Assembly: GCF_001463745.1 (NCBI RefSeq) | Contig: NZ_BBWJ01000006.1 | Coordinates: 38,769 to 102,768 of the forward strand | Reading direction: 5' to 3' | DNA length: 64,000 bases | From: Aureimonas sp. AU22 | GTDB taxonomy: Bacteria > Pseudomonadota > Alphaproteobacteria > Rhizobiales > Rhizobiaceae | Part shown: in pieces, positions 37,727 through 47,809 of the stretch | How positions within the stretch are numbered: position 1 is the stretch's first letter | How the letters are laid out: the number at the start of each line of letters is the position of its first letter | Position numbers and translations under genes: made by a program | Notes under the pieces: generated by a model | Database searches by the model: none | The model's input: only the letters and a program-made list of their open reading frames with translations | Told to the model about the DNA's origin: nothing

Positions 37727-38857
37727 ATGACGAAGCCGTCCTGGATCACGCTGGCCCTGATCGTGACCGCGAGCGGGCCTGCGCTGGCCGCTTCCATGCC
37801 TGCCGACCTGTCGGAGACCGCGATCAACTCTGCGACGTTCGCCGATTGGACGGCACGGCAGGACGCGGCGGCGGACGCCGCGAGCGCGCCTGCGCAAGCC
37901 GCGCCCGAAGCGCCGGTCCAGGACGGCGACGAGCCGCCGCCCTCCGACGGCCAGACCCAGACGACGACTGATGACGCGGACACGCAGGCTGACGCGAAGT
38001 CGGAGGACAGCCCCGATCCCTTTCTGATCCGCGTCCAGGTCCTCCTCGACCGCGCCCATGCCTCGCCCGGCGTGATCGATGGACGGCCGGGCGGCAACAC
38101 CGAGAAGGCGGTCCGCGCCTACGAGGAGGCGCACGACATGGCGGTCGACGGGGTGATCGACGACGCGCTCTGGACGGCGCTGTCGGCGGACGCCGGCCCG
38201 GCGATGAAGACCTACCGGCTGACGCGTGAAGACGTCGATCAGCGCTACGTCTCGAAGATCCCGTCGGACTATGGCGCCATGGCCAAGCTCGAATGCCTTT
38301 GCTACCGCGGCCCTTCCGAGATGCTCGCCGAGCGCTTCCACATGGACGAGAAGCTGCTTCTGGCCCTGAACCCCGGCGCCGACTTCCGGTCCGCCGATAC
38401 CACGATCCTGGTCGCCGACCCGGGCGCCGGGCCCGAGGGTAAGGTCGACCACATCGTCATCGACAAGTCGAAAGGCGAGCTCTTCGCATTCGACGCCGAG
38501 GACCGCGTCCTGATGTCGGCGCCCGCCACCATCGGCTCCGACGACACGCCCTCCCCGAGCGGCACGATGAAGGTCAACGGCAGCGCCCCCGATCCGACCT
38601 ACGAATACGATCCCGACAAGAACTTCCAGCAGGGCAAGAACCGCAAGAAGCTCACGATCCCGGCCGGCCCGAATGGTCCCGTCGGCTCGATGTGGATCGA
38701 TCTGTCCAAGCCGACCTACGGCATCCACGGCGCGCCGGAGCCCTCGCAGATCGGCAAGACCGGCAGCCACGGCTGCGTTCGCCTGACCAACTGGGACGCC
38801 GAGGCGCTCGCCAAGCTCGTTCAGCCCGCCAAGACGACCGTGGAGTTCAAGGGTTGA
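37727..38857 (+). CDS. Secreted L,D-transpeptidase with peptidoglycan-binding domain
   Basis: A 376-residue secreted enzyme. Signal peptide (WITLALIVTASGPALAA), an Ala/Asp-rich linker, a PG_binding_1 module (VLLDRAHASPGVIDGRPGGNTEKAVRAY), a LysM-like stretch, then the YkuD domain ending in HGAPEPSQIGKTGSHGCVRL with the catalytic cysteine. It forms 3-3 cross-links or attaches proteins to peptidoglycan; polar-growing rhizobia have many such enzymes. GGGGAG precedes the ATG. It is 99 bases after hpt. Confidence 0.92.
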   Translation: MTKPSWITLALIVTASGPALAASMPADLSETAINSATFADWTARQDAAADAASAPAQAAPEAPVQDGDEPPPSDGQTQTTTDDADTQADAKSEDSPDPFLIRVQVLLDRAHASPGVIDGRPGGNTEKAVRAYEEAHDMAVDGVIDDALWTALSADAGPAMKTYRLTREDVDQRYVSKIPSDYGAMAKLECLCYRGPSEMLAERFHMDEKLLLALNPGADFRSADTTILVADPGAGPEGKVDHIVIDKSKGELFAFDAEDRVLMSAPATIGSDDTPSPSGTMKVNGSAPDPTYEYDPDKNFQQGKNRKKLTIPAGPNGPVGSMWIDLSKPTYGIHGAPEPSQIGKTGSHGCVRLTNWDAEALAKLVQPAKTTVEFKG

Positions 38858-39053
38858 GCGCGGCGGCGGCCTGACATGAAGGTGATCGCGGCGCGCACGG
38901 CCGGGTTCCGTGGGTGCCCGGTCGCTCCTTCACCAACGGTTAGCCCTGTTCGGTAAGGGTTCGCACAAGGATGGACCCGCATACTCCGTGCCACGGACCG
39001 GGCCTTGCCCTGTCCGGCCGGCACAGGCCGGCGTGTGCGAGGAGCAGGACACC

Positions 39054-39464
39054 ATGGCCCGAATCTTGATCGCCGAGGACGACACCGGCATCCGGCTTCT
39101 GGTGGCGCGGGCTCTTCGCCTCGAAGGCCACGATGTGCTGGTCGCCGAGGACGGCGAGATGGCGGTGGACATCCTGGCCGAGGAGAACGGCGCCTTCGAC
39201 CTTCTCCTGTCCGACATCCGCATGCCGGGGATGACGGGCATCGAGCTCGCCCATGCCGCCCACGCCACCTTTCCCGAACTGCCGATCCTGCTGATGACCG
39301 GCTATGCCGAGCAGAAGGAAGCGGCAGAGGACCTCTCCGCCTTCATTCTCGGCGTCGTCGAGAAGCCCTTCACCATCAGCGAGATCCGCCAGCGCGTCGC
39401 GCAGGCGCTCCGGGGCACCGCGGCCGGCGAAGCCGCCGTCGCGCCGCTTCGCCGCTACGCCTGA
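39054..39464 (+). CDS. CpdR-like single-domain response regulator
   Basis: A 136-residue receiver without output domain. Acidic pocket at E8-D9-D10, phospho-acceptor D54 in LLLSDIRMPGM, the LLMTGYAE switch threonine and the VVEKPF lysine are all present. It resembles the second CpdR-type protein of rhizobia more than generic CheY. CpdR-type proteins direct ClpXP-mediated proteolysis of cell-cycle regulators in alphaproteobacteria. No kinase is adjacent. The upstream 196 bases carry no clear promoter. Confidence 0.8.
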   Translation: MARILIAEDDTGIRLLVARALRLEGHDVLVAEDGEMAVDILAEENGAFDLLLSDIRMPGMTGIELAHAAHATFPELPILLMTGYAEQKEAAEDLSAFILGVVEKPFTISEIRQRVAQALRGTAAGEAAVAPLRRYA

Positions 39465-39468
39465 TCCG

Positions 39469-40257
39469 TCAGGCCCGGCGCGCCACGAAGAACAGGCGCG
39501 GGAAGGCGAGAAGCCGTCGGCCGTCGGCGCGCGCGGGGTAGCGACGGTCCATTTCCTGCGTATATCGCGACCGGAAGAGCGCCCGGCCGTCCTCGTCCAG
39601 AGGATCCACGAACGGCTTCAACCCGGTCGACGAGAACCACTCCGTGATCGCCTCCGGCGAGGTCATCGGATGGTTGTAGATCGTGGTCCAGACGTCGACC
39701 TCGGAGGCCCCTGCCGCCGCCAGCCAGTCGTAGTAGGCCTCGCGCGCGGCGATCGGCTCGCGCGCTTCGTTCATGCGGTCGAGCGTTCGGGCAAACGGGT
39801 CCTCCCGCGCGATATCCTGCATCGCGACTTGCGACGGGTCGGCGAGATTATCGGGCACCTGCGCGGCCAGGAGCCCCCCCGGCCGCACATGCCGGAACAG
39901 CGCGGGGATCAGTTGCTCGTGGCCGAGAACCCATTGCAGCGCGGCGTTCGAGAAGACGAGGTCGAAGGGCTCCGCCGGATCCCACGTGCTGATATCGGCG
40001 CGTTCGAAACGCGCGCCCGGCAGCCGGGCCCGTGCCGCCTGCAGCATCGTCTCGGACGTGTCGAAGCCCGTGACCTCGGCCTGCGGAAATCGCTCCGCGA
40101 GAAGCGCCGTCGAGTTTCCCGGGCCGCAGCCGAGATCGGCGATGCGCAAGCCCTCCCCTTCGCCATCGCCGATCCGGCAGCGAGCCAGAAGATCACGCGC
40201 CGGCCGGGTGCGCTCGTCCTCGAAGCGGGAGTAGAGGGCTGGATTCCAGTCGGTCAT
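39469..40257 (-). CDS. tam: Trans-aconitate 2-methyltransferase
   Basis: A 262-residue class I methyltransferase. Motif I is IADLGCGPGNSTALLAERFP, followed by VTGFDTSETMLQAAR, FDLVFSNAALQWVLGH and LAAQVPDNLADPSQ, the exact Tam pattern. It methyl-esterifies trans-aconitate, relieving aconitase inhibition. Length matches E. coli Tam. Convergent with the CpdR-like gene, four bases apart. Confidence 0.93.
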   Translation of the reverse strand: MTDWNPALYSRFEDERTRPARDLLARCRIGDGEGEGLRIADLGCGPGNSTALLAERFPQAEVTGFDTSETMLQAARARLPGARFERADISTWDPAEPFDLVFSNAALQWVLGHEQLIPALFRHVRPGGLLAAQVPDNLADPSQVAMQDIAREDPFARTLDRMNEAREPIAAREAYYDWLAAAGASEVDVWTTIYNHPMTSPEAITEWFSSTGLKPFVDPLDEDGRALFRSRYTQEMDRRYPARADGRRLLAFPRLFFVARRA

Positions 40258-40400
40258 CGCGGCGATCCTTACCGTGGGATGCCCGGCTTCTAGCGCATTT
40301 CCAGCGAAAGCCGAGCGGCTTTCCGCGATCGGACGATGCGCCGAACACGGACGTGCTCTGACCCCGCCACGCCGCTCCTGCCAGGGATGGATCCGAACGC

Positions 40401-43016
40401 TTACGGCGTGCGCAGCAACCGCTCGAGATACTCCCGTTCCTGCTCGGGCGAGAGCTGACGGCCGAGGCGGTCGCGGATCTGATCGAGGATGCGGCGAGCG
40501 CGCTGGATGTCGATTTCGTCGGGCACGCCGACATCCTGGCCGAAGTCGGGCCCCTGCGTCTGCCGCTCGCGGCCGAGCGGATCGCGGCCCGAGCGCTGCT
40601 GGCCGGGCCCCTGACCGAAGCGCCCGGGACCGCCGGGCTGCATGCCCTGGCCGGGCTGCTGCCCTTCGCCCCCGCCCTGCCCCTGCATGGCCTGCATCTG
40701 GTTCATCGCGTCCTGCGCGCCGCGCCGCAACGCGTTCATAGCCTCGCCCTGCTGGCCGACGGCCTCGCCGTCGTCGCCCTGCCCGATCGCCCCTTCGGCG
40801 CGACCCATGGATTCGCCGGCCTGGCCGAGATCGTCGCTCGGGTTGAGTCCCTGCCCCTTCATGGCCTCCTGGAGAGCCTGAAGGTCCTTCTGGAGCTGGC
40901 CCTGCTCTGCCTGGAGCCGCTCCTGCATGGCACGCAGCTCCTCCTCGGTCATGGGTTGGCGCTGGCCCTGACTGCCCTCCTGGCCTTGCTGCGCCTGCTC
41001 GGAAGGGTCGCCCCCCCGCTCGTTCTCCATCTGGCGCCGCATCTGCTGGCGGCCGAGCTCGAAGGTCTCGTCCATCAGCTTCTGCTGGCGCTGGAGCATT
41101 TCGCCGAGCTGGTTCATCTGCTGCTGCATCGGGCTCTGCTGGCCGGCCTGCTGCTGGCCTTGCTGGGGCCGCATCGCCTGGAGGCTGTCCATCATCTCGC
41201 GCAGCTCCGACAGGAGTTGCTGGGCGGCGTCCTTGGAGCCGGAGCGGGCCAGATCCTCGATCCGGTCGAGCATCCGGTCGAGGTCCTGCGGCCGGATCTC
41301 CTGGGTCTCTCCCATCTGCGACAGGCTCTGCGGCGGCATGTTGCGCATCGCCTCGGCCATCGCCTGCATGTATTCCTGCATGGCCTGGCGCAGCTCCTGC
41401 ATGAGCTGGGCGATCTCCTCGTCGCTCGCCCCGTTCTCCAGCGCCTGGCTCAGCTGCTCCTGCAGATCGCGCAGCCGCCGCTCGGACGCGCCGAGGTCGC
41501 CGTCCTCGATGCCGAGGGCGATCTGCCAGAGGAAATCCACTGCCGAGAGCAGCGTCGCGTCGTCCGGCGCATGCGCGATGCGCTCGCGCACCGCCCGCAG
41601 GGCGAGATAGTGCGAGGGATTGGAAATGAACTCGTCGCCGCGCAGCGTGACGGCGTCGAGCATCGAGACGACCCGCGGCACGGCGTTGGCGTCGAGCGCC
41701 AGGATGCGCCGCTGCTCCACCACCGCGCGCGCCAGCGGGTCGACGAAGCGGCGCTCGGGCAGCGTCACCTCCAACGGCGGCGTTTCGCCGACCTGGCCGG
41801 CATCGTCGCGCACGCTCAACGTCAACGCCGCGCGCGTGCCGGCATAAGGGCTGTCGGCGAGCGCAAGGCTCGTGCGCCCCTCCGCGTCGCCGGCGCGTCT
41901 GCGCGGCAGAGTGAGCGAGGGCTCGGGTGGCGCGATCAGCGGCCGGGCACCGGGCGCCACGGGCTCGCGCGTCGCGAGCTTCGCTTCCCCGGCGGCCACG
42001 CCGTAATCGTCGCTCAGCCCGAACGCGAGGTCGAGCGAGCCGTTGCGGCCGGGCTTCGGCTCGCCGCGAAAAGCCACGGTGGGCGGGGTGTCAGGTGTCA
42101 CCGCGAAGGTCCAGGCACCGAGGTTCCCGAACGTCGTGGCGATGCGCGCCGTGCCGCTCGCCTGGAGCGGCAGTTCGTATTCGCCCGCGACGGGGGCCTC
42201 CGCCTCCGCCTCTGCCACCGCGCCCTCGGTCGGCGCCTGCCCTTCGGGAACCGCGGGCGCGATTGGCGCGGCCTCGCCGCCGTCGGGCCGGAAGGTCACG
42301 TCGGCACCGCGCCGGTCGGACACGCGCAACGACAGAACCGTGCCCTGCGGCACCTCGATCGCTCCGGCCTGCGGCGCCTCGGCGGACAGGAGGATCGGGG
42401 CACGGCCGGTGTAGCCGGGGGGTGTCGCCCAGGCATCGACGCGCACGCCGGCGACAAGCTCGCCTTGGAGCGGCGCCAGCGCATCGGCGATCCGCCCGCC
42501 GCGCGGCCCGAAGGAATAGGCGAAGCCGGTGACGAGGAGGAGCGCAACGAGCGCGCGCAGGCCGTAGGGGTCGATCGCGTAGGTGCGCGTGCGCGGACCG
42601 GAAGCCTTGAGCCCGCGCAGCCGCTCGGCCATGCGTCGCTGGTGCTCGTGCCAGAGCGCGGCGGCGAAGTCGTCCGCCGCCGGCACGCGGTCCTCCTGCG
42701 CCTGCAGCGGTTGGTGGGCGAGCGCACTGTCGGCCTCGACGCGCCGCGCAACCTCCGCCCGCGTCGGCAGGCGAATGCGCCGCGCGCGCCAGAGGACCGC
42801 AAGCCCACCGACGCCAAGCACCACGAGAAGCGCAATGCGCAGCCAGTCGGACACGGCGGCGAAGACGCCGAACCAGGCGAGGATCAGAAAGAGGCCGAGG
42901 AGAGCTGCGAGCCGAACCAGAACCGGCCAGACCCGCTCCACGAGCAGGGCGGCGAAGGCCGCGCCGCGAACGGAGGCGGTGCGGGCCATGTCGAAGCCGG
43001 AGGTCTGGGGAACCAT
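40401..43016 (-). CDS. TIGR02302 (DUF4175) family membrane protein
   Basis: An 871-residue protein. Two helices near the N-terminus (LLGLFLILAWFGVFAAVSDW; LLVVLGVGGLAVLW) and a third at about 145-165 precede a large Ala/Pro-rich beta domain, and the last roughly 330 residues are a Gln/Met/Glu-rich, low-complexity coiled coil (repeated QQ, MQ, QG) ending RLGRQLSPEQEREYLERLLR. This is the alphaproteobacterial family TIGR02302, function unknown. It lies in the usual place beside lysA-lptM-argH. The N-terminal ATG is at 43016; M10 at 42989 is an alternative. Confidence 0.9.
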   Translation of the reverse strand: MVPQTSGFDMARTASVRGAAFAALLVERVWPVLVRLAALLGLFLILAWFGVFAAVSDWLRIALLVVLGVGGLAVLWRARRIRLPTRAEVARRVEADSALAHQPLQAQEDRVPAADDFAAALWHEHQRRMAERLRGLKASGPRTRTYAIDPYGLRALVALLLVTGFAYSFGPRGGRIADALAPLQGELVAGVRVDAWATPPGYTGRAPILLSAEAPQAGAIEVPQGTVLSLRVSDRRGADVTFRPDGGEAAPIAPAVPEGQAPTEGAVAEAEAEAPVAGEYELPLQASGTARIATTFGNLGAWTFAVTPDTPPTVAFRGEPKPGRNGSLDLAFGLSDDYGVAAGEAKLATREPVAPGARPLIAPPEPSLTLPRRRAGDAEGRTSLALADSPYAGTRAALTLSVRDDAGQVGETPPLEVTLPERRFVDPLARAVVEQRRILALDANAVPRVVSMLDAVTLRGDEFISNPSHYLALRAVRERIAHAPDDATLLSAVDFLWQIALGIEDGDLGASERRLRDLQEQLSQALENGASDEEIAQLMQELRQAMQEYMQAMAEAMRNMPPQSLSQMGETQEIRPQDLDRMLDRIEDLARSGSKDAAQQLLSELREMMDSLQAMRPQQGQQQAGQQSPMQQQMNQLGEMLQRQQKLMDETFELGRQQMRRQMENERGGDPSEQAQQGQEGSQGQRQPMTEEELRAMQERLQAEQGQLQKDLQALQEAMKGQGLNPSDDLGQAGESMGRAEGAIGQGDDGEAVGQQGEAMNALRRGAQDAMNQMQAMQGQGGGEGQQPGQGMQPGGPGRFGQGPGQQRSGRDPLGRERQTQGPDFGQDVGVPDEIDIQRARRILDQIRDRLGRQLSPEQEREYLERLLRTP

Positions 43017-43185
43017 GAAGCCGCTTTCGGAACGGGCGGGCCGCGCCGCCGCCGGCTCGGGCTCCGCGCCTCATCGCGCGGGGCGCCGCCGATGGCCAGG
43101 CGCCCTTATGTCGTTGCGCAGACTAGCAGCTTTTGAGGCGAAGGCGAGGCGGTGACGCGGGCGTAATGCCGCGCCCTCTCGCGTG

Positions 43186-44451
43186 TCAGAGCCAGGGCGG
43201 CAACCGGTCGAGGGCGATGAGATCCTCGACGCCGACGCGCGGCCGCACCACGGCGAAGGCATCGTCGCGGACCAGCACCTCGGGCACGAGAGCCCGCGTG
43301 TTGTAGGTGCCGGACTGCACCGCCCCGTAGGCGCCGGCCGAGGCGACGGCGAGAAGGTCGCCCGCCTCGGCCACGGGGAGCGACCGGTCCTTGGCGAGAA
43401 AGTCGCCGCTCTCGCAGACCGGACCGACGACGTCGGCGGTCACGAAGTCGGTATCTCCCGTCGGCTCCACCACGGGACGGATCTCGTGCCAGGCCTCGTA
43501 GAGGGTCGGCCGGATGAGGTCGTTCATCGCCGCGTCCACGATCAGGAAGGTGCGCCCCCCCTCTTCCTTCCGGTAGATCACGGAGGTGACGAGGATGCCG
43601 GCATTGGCGGCGATCAGCCGGCCCGGCTCGAAGATCACCTTCGCGCCGAGATCGCGCACATGACGCTTCACGATTTCGGCATAGGCCGGCGGACCCGGCG
43701 GCAGCTCGTTGGATTGGCGATAGGGCACGCCGAGGCCGCCGCCGAGGTCGATATGGGTGATGTCGTGGCCCCGCGCCCGCAGGCGGCGCACCAGTTCGGC
43801 GAGCTTTGCGAAGGCGAGGTCGAAGGGCTCGAGCTCGACGATCTGCGAGCCGATATGCATGTCGATGCCCGACACCGCGATGCCCGGCAGCGTGGCGGCG
43901 AGATCGTAGACCTCTTCGGCCCGCTCGAAGGCGATGCCGAACTTGTCGGATTTCTTGCCCGTCGAGATCTTGGCATGGGTGCGCGCATCGACGTCCGGGT
44001 TGATACGGAACGAGACGTGGGCGGTGCGGCCGGACGCAGAGGCTCGGCCTGAGATAGCGTGGAGCTCGGGCTCGGACTCGACGTTGAAGCAGAAGATGCC
44101 GGCATCGAGGCCGGCGTCGATCTCGGCAGCCGTCTTGCCGACGCCGGAGAACATGATCCTGTCCGCCGGGATGCCGGCCGCAAGCGCCCGCGCGAGCTCG
44201 CCGCCCGACACGACGTCGGCGCCGGCGCCGAGCGAGGCCAGCGTCTTCAGCACCGCCTGGTTCGAGTTCGCCTTCATGGCGTAGCAGACCGTGGCGTCGA
44301 TGTCGGCGAAGGCCTCGGCGAAGACGCGGTAGTGGCGCGTCAGCGTCGCGGTGGAATAGCAGTAGAACGGCGTGCCGACGGCGGATGCGATCTCGCTGAT
44401 GTCGACGCCCTCGGCATGAAGGACGCCGTCCCGGTACTCGAAATGGTTCAT
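43186..44451 (-). CDS. lysA: Diaminopimelate decarboxylase
   Basis: A 421-residue PLP enzyme of lysine synthesis. The PLP lysine is in VCYAMKANSNQAVLKTL, the glycine loop in HIDLGGGLGVPY, HIGSQI binds PLP, and the substrate region includes GPVCESGDFLAKDR with the catalytic cysteine of the partner subunit, and EVLVRDD. It removes CO2 from meso-diaminopimelate. Three bases separate it from lptM, with which it is co-transcribed. Confidence 0.96.
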   Translation of the reverse strand: MNHFEYRDGVLHAEGVDISEIASAVGTPFYCYSTATLTRHYRVFAEAFADIDATVCYAMKANSNQAVLKTLASLGAGADVVSGGELARALAAGIPADRIMFSGVGKTAAEIDAGLDAGIFCFNVESEPELHAISGRASASGRTAHVSFRINPDVDARTHAKISTGKKSDKFGIAFERAEEVYDLAATLPGIAVSGIDMHIGSQIVELEPFDLAFAKLAELVRRLRARGHDITHIDLGGGLGVPYRQSNELPPGPPAYAEIVKRHVRDLGAKVIFEPGRLIAANAGILVTSVIYRKEEGGRTFLIVDAAMNDLIRPTLYEAWHEIRPVVEPTGDTDFVTADVVGPVCESGDFLAKDRSLPVAEAGDLLAVASAGAYGAVQSGTYNTRALVPEVLVRDDAFAVVRPRVGVEDLIALDRLPPWL

Positions 44452-44454
44452 GGC

Positions 44455-44712
44455 CTAGTTCAGGAGCTCGTCGAGCGCGAAACTCTTCTTGTCGGCGCCC
44501 GGGTTGGTGGTGATCTCGGTCGGCAGGACGGATCGGTCGTTGGCCAGCGGGGCGACCTTGGGCAGGCGCGCGGTGCCCAGCGCGTCGGGCACGACGGCGC
44601 GCGACACCTGTCCGTCGGCGCGCGTCGCCACGGGCACGGCCTTGCGCCCGCAGCCGGACAGCGCCAGGACGGCCACGAGGCCGAGACAGATCGCGTAAGC
44701 TGGTTTGGTCAT
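44455..44712 (-). CDS. lptM: LptM-like small lipoprotein
   Basis: An 85-residue lipoprotein: a signal helix then the lipobox LALSGC followed by GRKAVPV, the short polar motif that defines LptM/YifL, which helps LptD mature in the outer membrane. The rest is a low-complexity tail ending KKSFALDELLN. The start at 44712 (MTKPAYA) gives a tight signal peptide; an ATG at 44724 is possible. It lies between argH and lysA as in other rhizobia. Confidence 0.85.
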   Translation of the reverse strand: MTKPAYAICLGLVAVLALSGCGRKAVPVATRADGQVSRAVVPDALGTARLPKVAPLANDRSVLPTEITTNPGADKKSFALDELLN

Positions 44713-44793
44713 CCTGTCCGGCATCCCGTCGTCCATCCGCCCGAGCGCGCGGGGCTCGGCTGCCTAGTGCTTACCCCGTCCGCGCGGCTTTCT

Positions 44794-46194
44794 CTAGCCT
44801 TCCGCGGCGAGCCGCTCGCGCCAGGCCTTCGCCTGCGCCCGCACGCCCTCCGGCGCGGTGCCGCCGAAGCTCGTGCGCGAGGCGACCGAAGCGTCCACCG
44901 ACAGGACCGAATAGATCTCCTCGCCGATCAGCGCCTCGATCGACTGGAGATCGGCCAGCGCCAGATCCTCGAGCGCCACGCGCCGCTCCTCGGCCAGCGC
45001 CACCACACGGCCTGTCACGTGATGGGCCTCGCGGAAGGGCAGTCCGAGCTCGCGCACCAGCCAGTCGGCAAGGTCCGTCGCCGTCGAGAAGCCGGCGCCC
45101 GCCGCCGCGCGCATCTTGGCCGCGTTCACCTGGAGATCGCTCACCATGCCGGTCATGGCGGCGATCGCGAGAGCGAGGCTGTCGACCGCGTCGAAGACCT
45201 GCTCCTTGTCCTCCTGCATGTCCTTGGAATAGCTGAGCGGCAGGCCCTTCATGATCGTGAGGAGCGCCACCAGCGAGCCGGCGATGCGGCCCGTCTTGGC
45301 GCGCACAAGCTCGGCGGCGTCCGGGTTCTTCTTCTGCGGCATGATCGAGGAGCCGGTGGAGAAGGCGTCGGACAGGCGCACGAAGTCGAACTGCGGCGTC
45401 GACCAGATCACGATCTCTTCCGCGAGACGTGAGAGGTGCGTGGCGCAGATCGAGGCGGCGGCCAGGAACTCCAGCGCGTAGTCTCGGTCGGAGACCGAAT
45501 CCAGGGAGTTGCGCGTCGGCTCGCGGAAGCCGAGCGCCTCGGCCGTGCGGTGGCGGTCGATCGGGAAGCCGGTGCCGGCGAGCGCAGCGGCGCCGAGCGG
45601 CGATTCGTCCATGCGCCGGATCGCGTCCTGCACACGGCCCCGGTCGCGTCCGGCCATCTCGACATAGGCAAGGCAATGGTGGCCGAAGGTCACGGGCTGG
45701 GCAGCCTGGAGATGGGTGAAGCCCGGCATCACGGTCGCCGCGTGCTCCTCGGCACGGGCGATGAGCGCCTCCTGCAGCGCCCGAAGCGCGCGGTCGAGGT
45801 CGCGCGCCGCGCCCTTGACGAACAGGCGGAAGTCCACCGCCACCTGATCGTTGCGCGAGCGCGCGGTGTGCAGGCGCCCGGCGGCCGGACCGATCAGCTC
45901 GGCGAGGCGCGCCTCGACGTTCATGTGGATGTCCTCGCGCGCCTTCGAGAAGGAGAAGCGGCCCTCCTCGATCTCGGCGCGGACGAGTTCGAGCCCCCGC
46001 CTGATTTCCGCCGCGTCGGCGGCCGAAATGATCCCTTGCGCGCCGAGCATCTCGGCATGGGCGATCGACCCGGCGATGTCTTCCCGGTAAAGGCGCTTGT
46101 CGAAGTCGATCGAGGCGTTGATCGCTTCCATGATCGCGCTGGGACCGGAGGCGAAGCGTCCGCCCCACATCTCGTTGCTCGTCGTCTTGTCCAC
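44794..46194 (-). CDS. argH: Argininosuccinate lyase
   Basis: A 466-residue fumarase-superfamily enzyme splitting argininosuccinate to arginine and fumarate. Characteristic blocks: [55 protein letters not shown], and the active-site [18 protein letters not shown]. The start is GTG at 46194 ([14 protein letters not shown]), with AAAGG seven bases before it; the ORF has no ATG in a reasonable position except inside the conserved block. Divergent from tlpA, 19 bases apart. Confidence 0.96.
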   Translation of the reverse strand: MDKTTSNEMWGGRFASGPSAIMEAINASIDFDKRLYREDIAGSIAHAEMLGAQGIISAADAAEIRRGLELVRAEIEEGRFSFSKAREDIHMNVEARLAELIGPAAGRLHTARSRNDQVAVDFRLFVKGAARDLDRALRALQEALIARAEEHAATVMPGFTHLQAAQPVTFGHHCLAYVEMAGRDRGRVQDAIRRMDESPLGAAALAGTGFPIDRHRTAEALGFREPTRNSLDSVSDRDYALEFLAAASICATHLSRLAEEIVIWSTPQFDFVRLSDAFSTGSSIMPQKKNPDAAELVRAKTGRIAGSLVALLTIMKGLPLSYSKDMQEDKEQVFDAVDSLALAIAAMTGMVSDLQVNAAKMRAAAGAGFSTATDLADWLVRELGLPFREAHHVTGRVVALAEERRVALEDLALADLQSIEALIGEEIYSVLSVDASVASRTSFGGTAPEGVRAQAKAWRERLAAEG

Positions 46195-46213
46195 GAAAAG
46201 GCCTTTCCTGCCG

Positions 46214-46891
46214 ATGTCTGACCGCAAGCCCACCCCGCCCCCCGCCCCACGGCCGTGGGGCACCAAGCGGATCCTGAGCCTGGCGCTCGCCGGCGGACTG
46301 CTCGCCGGGGCCTTCGGCGTATACGTGATGGAAACGCGCTCTGGCAACGAAGCGGTGGCCTCCTGCCCGGCGGCGAAGGGCCTGGCATCGGCGCTGGATG
46401 CAGCCGCGCAGGGCGAGGTCGCCGCGATGCGCCCGCTCGACGCGCCGTTCGACGTCTCCACCCTCGCCTTCAAGGACGGCGGCGGCAAGGACACGAGCCT
46501 TGGCGCGATGAAGGGGCAGTCGCTCCTCGTCAACCTCTGGGCGACCTGGTGCGCGCCCTGCCGCGCCGAGATGCCGGCGCTGGACGAGCTGGAACGGGAG
46601 GCCGGCGACGAAAGCTTCGCGGTGGTGCCGATCAACGTCGACATGGGCGACGACGCCAAGCCGCGCGGCTTCTATGCCGAGACGGGCCTGAGATCCCTGC
46701 CCTATTTCCGCGACGAGACGATGGGCGTCTTCAACGACCTGAAGCGGCAGGGCGTGGCGCTCGGCCTGCCGGTGACCCTGCTGGTGGACGGCGAGGGTTG
46801 CGCGCGGGCCGCGATGAACGGCCCGGCGGAATGGGCAAGCCCCGACGGGCTTCGCCTGATCGACGCGCTGAAGGGCGGCGGCGGGGCCTGA
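46214..46891 (+). CDS. tlpA: TlpA-like membrane-anchored thiol:disulfide oxidoreductase
   Basis: A 225-residue protein with a Pro-rich cytoplasmic N-terminus, a membrane anchor at about 20-40 and a periplasmic thioredoxin domain with WCAPC (cysteines at 113 and 116), [18 protein letters not shown] and [12 protein letters not shown]. In rhizobia TlpA reduces copper chaperones and oxidase subunits. The arrangement tlpA/argH divergent, 19 bases apart, is conserved in the order and supports the start. Confidence 0.92.
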   Translation: MSDRKPTPPPAPRPWGTKRILSLALAGGLLAGAFGVYVMETRSGNEAVASCPAAKGLASALDAAAQGEVAAMRPLDAPFDVSTLAFKDGGGKDTSLGAMKGQSLLVNLWATWCAPCRAEMPALDELEREAGDESFAVVPINVDMGDDAKPRGFYAETGLRSLPYFRDETMGVFNDLKRQGVALGLPVTLLVDGEGCARAAMNGPAEWASPDGLRLIDALKGGGGA

Positions 46892-46909
46892 GCCCCGGCC
46901 CCGAATCGA

Positions 46910-47788
46910 TCAACGCGTCGGGACGGGCGTCTCGCCGCGATAGTCGTAGAAGCCGCGCTTCGTCTTGCGACCGAGCCATCCGGCCTCGACATATTTCACG
47001 AGAAGCGGGCACGGCCGATACTTCGAGTCGGCCAGCCCGTCGTGCAGCACCTGCATGATCGACAGGCAGGTATCGAGGCCGATGAAGTCGGCGAGCTGGA
47101 ACGGACCCATCGGGTGGTTGGCGCCCAGCCGCATGGAGGCGTCGATCGACTCCACCGAGCCGACGCCCTCGTGGAGGGTATAGATCGCCTCGTTGATCAT
47201 CGGGATCAGAACGCGGTTGACGATGAAGCCCGGGAAGTCCTCCGAGATCGTCATCGTCTTGTCGAGGCTGCCGACGAAGCGCTTGGAAATCTCGAAGACC
47301 GCGTCGTCGGTGGCGATGCCGCGCACGAGCTCGACGAGCTTCATGACCGGCACCGGGTTCATGAAATGGATGCCGAGGAAGCGCTCCGGCCGATCGGTGC
47401 CGGACGCCAGCCGCGTGATCGAGATGGACGAGGTGTTGGAGGCGAGGATCGCGTCGGGACGCAGGACCGGGCAGACCTGCGCGAAGATGCGCCGCTTGAT
47501 CTCCTCCTTCTCCGTCGCCGCTTCGATCACGAGATCGGCGGGCGCGAGGTCGCCCGCCCCGTCGGCGGGCTTCAGACGCGCGATGGTGGCGTCGCGCGTG
47601 CCCGCGTCGAGCTTGCCGGCCGACACGAGACGCTCAAGACCGGCCGCGACCTTCTCGACGCCCTTGGTGGCAAGGTCCAGGCTGACGTCGTAGAGCACGA
47701 CGTCGTAGCCCGCCTGGGCGCTGACCTGCGCGATGCCGGCGCCCATCTGCCCGGCGCCGATGACGCCCACCGTCCGAATCTCAGCCAT
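46910..47788 (-). CDS. 3-hydroxybutyryl-CoA dehydrogenase
   Basis: A 292-residue NAD(P)-dependent enzyme. The loop VGVIGAGQMGAGIAQVSAQAG, ILASNTSSISITRLA, GIHFMNPVPVMKLVELVRG with the catalytic His, and FIVNRVLIPMINEAI are diagnostic. It interconverts acetoacetyl-CoA and 3-hydroxybutyryl-CoA, in butyrate or polyhydroxybutyrate metabolism. It follows etfB-etfA on the same strand, suggesting shared use in acyl-CoA oxidation. Confidence 0.93.
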   Translation of the reverse strand: MAEIRTVGVIGAGQMGAGIAQVSAQAGYDVVLYDVSLDLATKGVEKVAAGLERLVSAGKLDAGTRDATIARLKPADGAGDLAPADLVIEAATEKEEIKRRIFAQVCPVLRPDAILASNTSSISITRLASGTDRPERFLGIHFMNPVPVMKLVELVRGIATDDAVFEISKRFVGSLDKTMTISEDFPGFIVNRVLIPMINEAIYTLHEGVGSVESIDASMRLGANHPMGPFQLADFIGLDTCLSIMQVLHDGLADSKYRPCPLLVKYVEAGWLGRKTKRGFYDYRGETPVPTR

Positions 47789-47809
47789 GATCGATCACCC
47801 GCCCTGCGG

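Noticed and set aside
40956..43136. A 726-codon plus-strand open frame
   Set aside because: Leu/His/Arg-rich with no domain and exactly opposite the TIGR02302 gene; typical of antisense frames in GC-rich DNA.
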